From Lycorma delicatula (Eukaryota; Arthropoda; Insecta; Hemiptera; Fulgoridae): a DNA stretch of 64,000 nt. Shown one piece after another: positions 44,641 through 54,849 of the stretch; position 1 is the first letter of the stretch; every line of letters starts with the position of its first letter. The notes below the pieces were generated by a model. The model ran no database searches, was not told the origin of the DNA, and saw only the letters and a list, made by a program, of their open reading frames with translations. The stretch is taken from NCBI RefSeq assembly GCF_047948215.1, contig NC_134464.1, positions 6,644,001 through 6,708,000 on the forward strand. Reading direction: 5' to 3'. The position numbers and the translations under genes were made by a program.

Positions 44641-45210
44641 TTCATCAACATTCTTGTACTCTAGTAAAAAGATGAGATTTCAACACTTGCTTATGGCTAG
44701 AAAAAGGTATGACTATCAAATTATACACAGCTCCTCTGATGCTGTAGGAACTAAGTTTTTCCATCATTAAAAAAAATGTGAAACTAATCTAACGCTGTAC
44801 TGAGACTACAAAAAATGAAAATTGAATATGGTTATTTGTCCAATTTAAAATACTTTCCAAAAACTGAGAAATGGTTGTGACAGTAGACAATTTTTTTCTT
44901 AAAACCATACTGAAAATTTGTTAATGCATTATGCTTTGTAAGAAATGTTAGTCTATTTTTCATTATTTTTCAAATACTTCAGAAGGTACAGACAATAGCA
45001 AAATTGGCCAGTAATTTTATAAATTAATTGTTGTACCTTTCTTAAGGAGAGGAATAACTAAGCCACCTGGGAAACAACTGTATTGAAAGATTTATTAACT
45101 TGTGAGAGGGGCAGTAGCAGCATCTATGATTTCTCTTAAAATACTGGCTGAAATCTCATCAGTAACTGCTGATTGTTAACTTTTTGTACCAAAAAGACAA
45201 GTTTTTATTT
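44640..45210 (-). pseudogene. Fossil LINE reverse transcriptase, N-terminal half
   Basis: The minus strand reads DEISASILREIIDAATAPLT, FQYSCFPGGLVIPLLKKGTT, NYWPILLLSVPSEVFEK, then ISQFLESILNWTNNH. This matches the FP..LK.A.V.P..KKG....NYRPISLLSV blocks of jockey/CR1-type enzymes. Stops are frequent. Confidence 0.6.
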
Positions 45211-45429
45211 TCTGAGTATGAATGGGAAATAAAAACAGCGGTTCATCAACCAAAACCATACAAGGATATTGATCAATTTTATTGTTATATGAAATATTGA
45301 GAAAAATGATTAAATTTCTGTGTTACCTGAATAGAGAATCAGATAACAAAAGTTGACTTCTTTTGTATTTTTGTGAAGTTATCTGACCTTTTATTTTCTA
45401 ATCCACTTTTACGTTTGATAACTGCTAAC

Positions 45430-45555
45430 TAGATTGTGGATACTGGTATTCTTTGGTGGTTGGGTTTCAATTAACCATACATCTCAGGAGTGGTTACCTG
45501 AGACTGTAGAAGACTACATTTCATTTACATCAACCTCATTTATCTGCTGCAGTAA
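45430..45555 (+). repeat. tRNA-type SINE fragment
   Basis: AGATTGTGGATACTGGTATT, GGTTGGGTTTCAATTAACCA and ACATCTCAGGAGTGG blocks only. A detached tail-like piece, AAGGGCTAAACAGAAAAAA, lies at 45893-45911. Confidence 0.7.
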
Positions 45556-46067
45556 TACCTTATTAAGACATACCTTAAGGAGCATAACAGTTGTAAACAT
45601 CTTACTGACAAGAAGTTTTTCTTTTAACGTTGACTTATTTTAATGATTGACATTCAACTGTTATCAACATAATAATTTAATTTTTTTTCATTTTAATTCC
45701 CATTTGTAAAAATTTATATGCACAACTATAAAATTCATAATTAATCAGTAATCCCTGATGATAAAGGAATAATCTGAAAGCGCTTGGATAATCATATTCA
45801 CAATTGTTGATAAGTGGATACTTAATTTTTATATAAATTGTATAATACCAACAGTGCCAGATGTTAAGAAAATTAATACTTATGGTGGTTCCAAGGGCTA
45901 AACAGAAAAAATGGACTTTTAGATTTATTGTTTGAATTAGATACTCAGTTTTCATAATATAATGTTACATCAATACAAATAACTTAAGCTTTAATTTGCT
46001 TGTAATTACAAACTATATTTTATAAATAACTATAATAATGAGAAAGAAAAAAAGACTTTAGAATAAA

Positions 46068-46752
46068 AAAATTACAATGAGATTGTAAACTGTACGGTAA
46101 GTCTCGCAAATATCATTTCTTCTGCTCAAAAAACAAAAATTTCTGTTATAGAACTGTATTTAACAAAATGATACTGATATCAAAAAAGATAAGACACTGC
46201 ATTTCTATTATACAAATATGTTATTAATTTAAAATGTTATTTAAAAAAAATACATATAATAGACAATAGATATACAATAATACATAATAAACAATGTTTA
46301 AGCGTTCCATATAATACGCAAAAAATAGAAAAATTTGTTACAAAATTCTTACTGGCCCAATTTCATTTACTAAACAATGAATAATCATAAGAATTGTATT
46401 ATTTCTGTAAATCTGATATGTATTACATATAAATGAAATCAAGCTAGTAAGAGTTTTGTAACAAAATTTTCTATTTTTTGCTTATTATATGGAACCCTTA
46501 AACATTGTTTATTTTCTATTATTGTATATCTATTGACTATTACATATATTTAACATGTATTTTTTTAAAGAAAATTTTAAATTAATAACAGATTTTGATA
46601 ATAGAATTATAGTGTCTTGCCTTTTTGATATCAGTATCATTTTGTTAAAAACAGTTTTATTTATATTACAGAAATTTTTGTTTTTCGAGCGGAAGAAATG
46701 ATAACTGCCAGACTCTTACCGTATGATTTACAATTTCATTGTAATTCTTTTT
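46068..46752. repeat. Long near-perfect palindrome (foldback element)
   Basis: The left arm 46068-46375 and the reversed right arm 46422-46752 match along their length. Shared blocks include TTAACAAAATGATACTGATA, CAATAGATATACAATAATA, AATAAACAATGTTTAAG and TTCCATATAATA. The loop is about 46 bp. Small indels separate the arms. There is no open frame, and no target duplication is obvious. It could be a foldback or long-TIR MITE. Confidence 0.85.
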
Positions 46753-47697
46753 TGGATATCACTGCGTTTTGTTAGAGTATTCTTTTATTTATTTTTTTAT
46801 GAATTACTGATTGTTATTTTATGGATTTATTACCTTTCTAGAACAAACAAATATTCATTTTTTGAATATCAAGGCCAGTTTTCTTTTGGTTGATAATCAT
46901 ATTATTCACTTCGTACCATATTTTTCCTTTTTTTATAAAACTAGTATAATGAATGACCATCACGAATCGAACACCCGTGATGTAATATTGCACTTATTAC
47001 TTTGTAAGTGTAACCGTAGATTTTTATCGTATCTGTGGACATACTTTTATTATTTTTCCATCAATTAGTTCAAATAGTTCTGATTGTAGAATAAAAATAT
47101 TACCAATAGAATCTGTTTCTGTTTTATGTAACAAATTTTTGTTGCCGCATTTGGTTTGCAATACTTTCCTACTGTTCGTGTTTTATTAGCATCTATAATG
47201 TCTTGTAAACTAATACTTTTATTTATTTTTTTAAATGAAGCGATAGAAATTAAAAAAAATGTTTCATCTTTAGTACTTTCATTTACATAAGAGCATTTAA
47301 AGTACTTCATGGATCCTGCATCCTCAGTCATGATTGAAGTTATTCTGTAATAAAAATATAAAAATAATGATTGCGTATTAATTTCCATGCGCGCTGCTAT
47401 ATGTTGCAGTATTTATAAGAATTTCTCCCTCAAATACTGTCGATGGCTATCAAATTGAAATTTTGTTTGTATTTATACATGGAATATTTTTCTAATATAT
47501 TTAATTTTATGTAATCTTTATTAATTTCTAATACTTCTAAATTTGTGTTAATATCAGAAATACAATGTTTATTGTTTATTAAATGTTTATGCATGTATTT
47601 ATTTATAGCAGTCTTGGTGAATATATTTAGTGAAAAAAAACCGTGTTAAACATGTTATTCATTTTATTTTTGTTGGTATACTTTCAGGCAGCTAAAA
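46753..47697. other. Stretch without recognised gene
   Basis: A 107-codon open frame on the minus strand (47065-47388) contains MTEDAGSMKYFKCSYVNEST and FKKINKSISLQDIIDANKTR. I match it to nothing. It may be a chance frame or an exon. Confidence 0.3.
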
Positions 47698-47945
47698 ATA
47701 TCAGAGAATGTTGACAAATTTTCACAGTTAGTATCGCATTTCTCTACAAGACAATGGGATTTTTCTAACAAGAATACTCAAGATTTGTGGAAATCATTAC
47801 ATCAAAAAGATAAAGAAATATTTCCATTTAATATTGAAGATATTAATCGGGAAGAATATTTTTATAATTATACGAGAGGAATAAGATAATACTTATTAAA
47901 AGACAATTTGTCAACTATTCCAGCTGCAAAGAAAAGGGCAAAGCG
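47698..47945 (+). pseudogene. Fatty acyl-CoA reductase, C-terminal exon with nonsense codon
   Basis: Follows a TACTTTCAG acceptor and ends ...GCAAAGCG before GTTAGT. It reads VDKFSQLVSHFSTRQWDFSN, DLWKSLHQKDKEIFPFNIED, REEYFYNYTRGIR, stop, YLLKDNLSTIPAAKKRAKR. This is the FAR_C (sterile) domain of fatty acyl-CoA reductases, which turn acyl-CoA into fatty alcohols for wax and cuticular lipids. In the family the stop position (TAA, 47887-47889) is normally a coding residue, plausibly CAA here. I found no upstream exons with the NAD-binding domain in the window. Confidence 0.75.
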
Positions 47946-48364
47946 GTTAGTTTTTCTGAATCTTTTTTTATTAGGCATTACACTAGATGGTATTCTCTGT
48001 TTTTATTCTTCTCTGCTAATCTCAAAAATATTTATAACATTCTTCATCATGTGATATCATTAAACAAATTTTATTATACTTTCAAATAATACTACTTCTA
48101 AAAACCTACTGCTCTGAGAATGAGTTATTAATGTTTTATTTTATACTGTTATCAATTTTCCCAAACTGATCAGTGAATTTATACTAATTTCTATTTTCCC
48201 ATACCGTTATTATACTCTACACAACCTCACTAATCAAATTTGGAAAGATTACCATTAAACCTATCGATCTAATACTCCATTTTACAAGGGGGTATAGTTC
48301 AACTTCTTTAAATTTGTTCATGTATTTTATGAACCTTCATCATTTTCTTGTTATACAAATAATT

Positions 48365-48970
48365 TTAAAGTTTTCTTTCCTTTCTGACCGACCCCTACAT
48401 TTATATTTGGTACAAGCAGATTTATTTGCTGCATAAATGGTTCTCTTAGTTGGGGCTAATCTGTTTTTAATATCATCTTTACTTTCCCATTCCTTTGTGA
48501 TTTTATCATTTAAATAACAAAATTTTCATAATTCTGATATGTCATCTCTTTTCAACATTTTTGAACATCTACCTTTATATCAGTCATATTTCATTACTTA
48601 TATTTTGTATCAAAATACTACCACAATTTATTTTAATTAATTTTTTATTTCCACTAGAACAACTATATCATTAGCTAAAATCCTTATTTTTAACCTATAT
48701 TTATTAAACTTGCTTTTTCATTAATTATATGTACAAGTTAAGAAAAATCATAGGCTGAGGTATTCATGTCCAATTCCTTTCAAAATTAAATCTTGTAAAT
48801 TTTCTCTTGCTATTGTAACAGCAACTATCCTTCTACAAATTGTATATATTGTTCATTAGCTATACCCCGACACAATTTTAAATATCTCATTCCATTGGAC
48901 ATTATCAAAGTGTTCTTAATATCTACAAATAAAGAAGTAGTATATTTAGACAGATTTATTTGTCTTTAGT
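48365..48970 (-). pseudogene. Fossil RTE-like LINE in the acyl-CoA reductase intron
   Basis: Minus-strand pieces: FVDIKNTL and NVQWNEIFKI-like text (motif A region), LRILANDIVVLVE-like remnants of FADD, DIKVDVQKC, YENFVI..DKIT, ESKDDIKNRLAPTKRTIYAA. The last block parallels the [13 protein letters not shown] segment of the young RTE copies. Confidence 0.5.
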
Positions 48971-49324
48971 GTGCCTCGGTTGATGTATAACAAATAACAA
49001 ATGGAATTTTATACAGATGATTAAAAATATCACTATACTTTTTTAATAAAATTGAATAGCTTTTTTGTAAGAAAAATAGCCATTATTAAAAAAAATGAAA
49101 GTATTTTTGTACTTATACAATACTACTATTATGAGGTTAAGGTCCTGCTAATCTACATTATTCTGTGCACTGTGGAGTAGTATTCAGTGAAATATGAAGC
49201 TTTTTGTAAAAGTAACTTGTCATCACTTGTGCTCGCTCATTTATTTAAGAGTTCCTGCAATAATAAAAATTAAAAATATGCATTACTCTATTAAAGTGTT
49301 TAACAAATCTCTGCAGGTGGCAAA

Positions 49325-49480
49325 GATGAGATCAAATGGTAGACAAACCTACAGACTGATCCCAGAGATCAGAGATGGCTGGACATGGGGAACTGGGTAT
49401 GGGTTGAACCAGCTCCTTAATAGTCACAGGTATTTTAAAGCACATCTGTGGGCGTCGATGTTGAGACAATCTGTTTATAA
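49325..49480 (+). pseudogene. R1-like LINE C-terminal fragment
   Basis: GRQTYRLIPEIRDGW, then YGLNQLLNSHRYFKAHLWAS. This corresponds to the GRWTYRLIP.I..W....HG...+.LTQ.L.GHG.F..YL block near the ORF2 end of R1-type elements. Confidence 0.6.
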
Positions 49481-49557
49481 AAAAATATTAGTAATAATAA
49501 TAATACATAATTGTATGATTCTCAATAACTTTGTTTTTTGTGTTTTTTTTTTTTCAG

Positions 49558-49783
49558 GATATATTTGTCAAATTACATATTATTAATATTCTTCATTTTT
49601 GTATTTGGGTGCATAACATGGATTGCTGTTGGTTTCATTACAAGCTTTGGTTCAATACTTATACCCTTAATTTATGATTATTTTGCATACAGCTCAACAC
49701 ATTTACATGTTATAAAAATTAAGAAAATAATGCAAGCTTCATTAACAGTTTTAATCGCATACATTATTAAAAAAAATATTTAG
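49558..49783 (+). pseudogene. Fatty acyl-CoA reductase, terminal exon (membrane segment)
   Basis: After a long T-tract and CAG, the sequence joins in phase to the previous exon (AAG CG|G ATA), giving KRIYLSNYILLIFFIFVFGC and a hydrophobic stretch, then TAG. Fatty acyl-CoA reductases usually end with such a C-terminal hydrophobic segment. The phase match supports real exon descent rather than chance. Confidence 0.6.
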
Positions 49784-52365
49784 ATAAATATGAGGATGGA
49801 GGACCAGTTCAATATATTTCTTTAAGAGGTGGAATGTTTATATTTGATAACAATAATGATCTAAATGATGAATACGTACATGACTAAAAACACCATTTTA
49901 TACATTTTTTTTTTGCAATGTAGATTATAAAATTCAATACTAGTATTGTATGAACCATTTAGGATAATTAGTGTTAAAGATATTTTGTTAATTATCAAAT
50001 CTTTTAAAATTACAATATGTAGTTGTTTAATTAAAATAAAATAAAAATTTATATATTTAATTTGTGATGATGAATAGCTCCTTCAGTTGGCAGGCATGCT
50101 ATTGTATAACAAAATATATTTCATCAATAAAGATGGCGAAGTTAAACTTCATTCATCATGATGAAGTAGATTACTGCTGCCGATACATTCTTAAAAAATG
50201 AAATGGACTTTTATACTTGAAAAATATTCAGCTCAAAGATTTACAAACGTTTTTATCTCATATGGAAAGTTTACAATTTATTACTGATTTGTGGCATTAT
50301 GAAGAAAGAATTATAAGATGCTTAATTTAAAACTTTTAGAGCATTTACTATATATAACAAGCAAAATAATGTTGCTTAAACAAACCGATCAAAAAAATTA
50401 ATTACCAATGCAAAACAAAAACTACTTTTTACCTTCTTATGGTTCTTTGTATGATTTATTCATAAATTTTTACTAGTTGTAACATATGGTGTAAAAGAAA
50501 CTAATGTTTTAAAGAATACTTATTTATTAGTTTCACAGGGTCATTTCACATCAAACGCCTACTATCTACAAGAAAATGATAATGGAATTGGTTTTTATAG
50601 CAGATAATGCTATTCATACTAGCTATAGAGGTACAATCAGAATATATTACCTTTCCTGCAGCAAATGAGGTCAATTTGTTTTTTTGAGGTCATTTTTTTG
50701 TGGTCTTTCTTTAAAGCAAGACCATGAATGAAATTTTTGTGGATGAATATTCTTCTACCTCGGTCCTAAAAAACTAAACAGCTTCAAGAAACAAAAGAAA
50801 AGGATAAGAAATGGATTGATTTTGGTGTGTTAAGTTCAAATTCAACATGAATTTCATCTTCAAATACTGTAAATGTTGTATTTTGAAGGTTGGGTTTCAA
50901 TTAACAACTCAGTTTGAACTAGTTGGCTAGAGTCTATGTACTACGTAAATAAACTATGGTCCATAACAACCAAAATAGTATCTAAAGCAAAATATCAATC
51001 AACAATCACTTTCTGTTAATATATGATTAACTAAATCTTATTTTTATTAGGAAGTTTTTTTTTGTAGTAATGCAGAAGTAAACATTTATATTGACTTTAA
51101 CTTATTTCTAATCTGATAAATAAATTTATATTTACAATAATCTGGGAAGTGAAATAATATAAATGTAAAGTTTATAACATAAACAATATGTTTATAACAT
51201 TTTCTTTGAGTTTGGATTTTTATTTCCTTTGAATTTTCATTTGGTTTTGAGTACTGTATGACTAAAGAAAAAGAGAAATACAAGCAGAATATCTGTGGAT
51301 GTACTTTCATTGTGTTCAAACTTAGTTTTAATTAAAAATTATCACATCATCTTACCCAAATTATTCTGCAGATAAAATAGTACCCGAATCCCTGGGACAC
51401 CTTAAATTACATAAGCTGATATCTAACACTTCAAATCAGACATGCTTGGGAGATATGTAGAATGCATATATACAAACAGATGAGGTAGGTCATTAGTAAA
51501 AATACAAGAATAACAAATTTCAAGAACAGCAAATAAACATGAATAGCAGTAACATTAACTGAAATTGCTTGCTCAGTTGTATAATTTTTAGAAATTTTTT
51601 TCTATTCTGACAGTTGCAGCACAATGAATTGTTATTGTTATATGTCCTTAAAACACTTTTTGATTTGTAGTTGAAAGGCCTAACATTGCTTTACTGCAAT
51701 CTCTTGAAATTAATACAATTTTCTCAAACAAATAGAATGATGGGTGAAATAAATCTGGAAAGGATATCCATTCACAGTCTTAGTTAATCATAATTGCTTT
51801 ATTTGTGTTATAATTTTACAAAAATAAATGAAGCGTTCATAAATTATTGAAGCAAATTATATGATAGACAGTACACAGTCATCTGTGATGATGACTAAAA
51901 TATAATTTAACACTTCTCTAAAATTTTAGATTATTTTACATTTTTACAGTTACATCTTCCTCAGTTTTACAAAGTACTATTCACAAAATTAAACATAATT
52001 TTCATAAGATACACCTCTAATATTTTTATTCATAATATTATCATATTTTATTTTTCAAAGTTTTTCATGTTTGAAAGCTCACGTAAAAAAATTTCATCAC
52101 AAAAATTTGTTGATTACCTTGAATTTTCTGTATGCTTTCAGCTAACTTAAATAAGAAGTTCATTATAACATTTTTCAACTAATACTCTTCTATTAATGAG
52201 AGTTATATTTTTATTGTTGTCACATGAAAGTTCACCAATATTATTATTACATCTGTCATTTTTTATATTAATAAATAATTTTTTTATCATTTTAAAATTA
52301 CATTTAAGAAAAAGTATTTTTAATTATCTAAAATGTCATATACCAAAAGTTCTATTATTGATATT
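49784..52365. other. Stretch without recognised gene
   Basis: AT-rich. A faint SINE-like scrap, GGTTGGGTTTCAATTAACAA, stands at 50888-50907. No domain could be read. Confidence 0.4.
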
Positions 52366-52378
52366 AATAACTGTTACA

Positions 52379-54727
52379 GCCCTGAGGTAGGTAATCCCCA
52401 CGTCCGGAACACAACATCTACGTTCCACGTCCAGGGCGGAAACAACTGTACTTATGTACAATACACATAACTGGCTAACGGGGTTCCGAGTAAATTCCTC
52501 GGTTATGCTTTTTTACGTTTGACCTGTTTCCAACTTCAGGTCACTAAACGGACTGGATTTTTCGGCTAACGATTTTGGAAATGGACTCATACCACTTTTA
52601 GAGCTGGCGATGTGGCGGCCAGGGTCAATGTTATTGCACCCTGGCCTCCGTTATTGGTGTAACGGAGACCCTTCTGTTGTCCACATGCTCCCTGGGATGG
52701 CAAGCATGTAGCAATGGTGCCCATGTATGTCAGTGCATGGGAGCTCTGAAAGCTTCGGTGAGTAGGAGCCTGGAGTCAGTGCAGAGATTGCGCATCCGCT
52801 CTCTGCCAGGACATATGCCGGTTCCACCGGAGTACCGGATCGGACCTCCAAGGTTACTAGCCCTGGAGTGGGGGTGTACCCCGGCGGCTAGCCTTGCTAC
52901 AGAAGGGATAAATGTTCATGAATATTGAACAAACTAACGTGGCAGAGGGTGCACGTAAACACCCTCGTTTAGAAACCTCCGATTCGCCACAAGCGAAGAG
53001 GAAAAAAGTAGGGAGAGTGATAAGATAAGAAAAGATGCTGATAAAATCAGTAAACATTTAAGAAGAGCTTTGTTTGGAAATTATGTTCCCAAACCAAGAT
53101 TTTTGGTCATTACGAAAGAGAATGGTAACTTCCAAAAGGTAAGTTCATTCTTAATTGCTAGAGATATTGCTGATTGTGCTGGTGGTCCTGTCAAGGAAAT
53201 CCGTAAGACGTTTAATGGATTACATGTCGAAACTATCAACGACATGCAAAGCCAGAAAGTCCAGGCGTTGAAGAGGATCGGTGAATTTGCGGTTACTGTT
53301 CAACCGCATAGTACACTTAATACATCCAGAGGAGTTGTTGTTTGCCGTGATCTTCTTAACTGTACTGAAGAAGAAATAGTGCAGGAAATGTCTAGTCAGG
53401 GAGTGACACATTGTCGCAGACTTACTATGAGACGAAATAGTGAGATTCTTCCTTCGGCCTCGCATGTTTTGACATTCAATAGGCCGAATCTTCCTGAAAA
53501 GGTACGAGCTGGCATCCATCGGCTTGATGTACGGGCATTCATTCCGCAGCCGATGAGATGTTTTAAGTGTCAACGTTTCGGACACACTGCAGCTAGATGT
53601 GAAGCGCAGGAAATTTGCATATGCGGACTGAAGATACATGAGGGTGATCCATGTAAAGACCCTCCAGTCTGCATTAATTGTAAAGGGCACCACAACTGTC
53701 GATCTAGGAACTGCCCAGTATACAAATTAGAAACAGCCATTCAGGAAGTTAAAACGCTTCAAAAAGTTAGTTACCCTGAAGCGAAGAAGATTGTCAATCT
53801 ACGTACACCTAGACCATCGACTACATATGCAGAATCAGCTGCTGCTCCTCTCACATCTAAAATTAACGTGGAGCAGTTGCTTAATACGATGGCACCTAGA
53901 CTTGCGACAATGATAGAAAGAGTCAGTCATTGACTCCAAGATCGAGTCGATTCATCAGACACAACAAAGTAAACATGAGAAGGCTCATTCCCGGACTGAC
54001 GTCGTTGACATAAGACCCGTACCAGCGCAGTTTAAAAAACCGGCAAAACCTTCGATTATAACGCCGTCAATTGACGTAATGAAGAAAAGTCTTGATTTAT
54101 CTGACAAAGACCAAAAGAACACTCCGACGACGAGTCATAATTCTAAGGACACTGTGACAAGAGTACAGGAAAAATCTGAGTCAACCAAAATGGAGGTGCA
54201 AGTAATTATTGAAAAAGCACCAGACACAGACGATCAATAAAACTGTACGTACAGAGGCTCCAAAAGCTCAGAGAACAACTGTGGCGAGAGCATCTGTATC
54301 AGCCGGCCCAAGCACAGCCTTAGACATTGAATCAAGTTCATCAGCCGCCGAAAGTGCATCGCTTGCAAGTTTAGATTCAATTGCAACGATGCTTACAGCA
54401 CCAATGAAGCTTTCATCACCTGATGTAAGCCGGCGAACGTCATTGGCATCAGAAAGAGAAGACGATGCCATGTCCGAAGCCACACATGTCCGATGACACA
54501 CTGTCATCGGAAGTTGAGGCCGTTCGCAGAATGGAAAAACGCAAGAAAGGATGGCCGAAAGGAAAGCCTAGGCAGTAATTTTTGGATTTGAAATTATAGA
54601 AGATGTGAAATTTTTTCATGAGAATGTGAACTATTGAATCTTTTTTTTAGTTTTATTTTGAAGTGGGATGGGGCAATGACCAAAGTAGTCGATGCCCCTA
54701 AAAACCTCAAAAAAAAAAAAATAAATA
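52379..54727 (+). mobile_element. ORF1-only jockey-type retroelement (no ORF2)
   Basis: Bounded by a perfect 13-bp target-site duplication, AATAACTGTTACA, at 52366-52378 and 54728-54740. Inside are a GC-rich leader (52379-52911), a gag-like ORF1 (52912-54578) and a short 3' UTR ending in a hairpin (54670-54698) and an A-rich tail. No endonuclease, reverse transcriptase or RNase H is present. ORF1 ends KKGWPKGKPRQ, the same end seen in the jockey-like fossil at 56.9 kb, where ORF2 does follow. So it is either an internally deleted copy or a member of a non-autonomous ORF1-only lineage. Confidence 0.82.
52912..54578 (+). pseudogene. Gag-like ORF1 with CCHC zinc knuckles
   Basis: Starts MFMNIEQTNVAEGARKHPRL and a basic PQAKRKK segment. 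A frameshift near 53027 leads into the long frame 53070-53933 (287 codons): PKPRFLVITKE, then RNA-binding-like domain, then the zinc knuckles MRCFKCQRFGHTAARC, CICGLKIHEGDPC and CINCKGHHNCRSRNC. After TGA at 53931 the reading continues in other frames (DVVDIRPVPAQFKKPAKPS, an Ala/Ser-rich segment 54209-54496, RMEKRKKGWPKGKPRQ). It is the nucleic-acid-binding ORF1 of jockey/I-type LINEs. Three or four shifts make it nonfunctional as it stands. Confidence 0.82.
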
Positions 54728-54849
54728 AATAACTGTTACAAAAATTTTTCCATTCATTCGCGGTTGAGTTAACAAATATAACATCATACAATCAATCAAA
54801 ATAAATTTGCATACACAGTCATCAGAAGTACAGCTCATAACAATTCTCT

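Noticed and set aside
49784..52365. Search for further acyl-CoA reductase or other host exons
   Set aside because: No phased exon or known domain could be read on either strand.
53220..53693. 157-codon open frame on the minus strand
   Set aside because: Antisense shadow of the gag-like ORF1, whose zinc knuckles are unmistakable on the plus strand.
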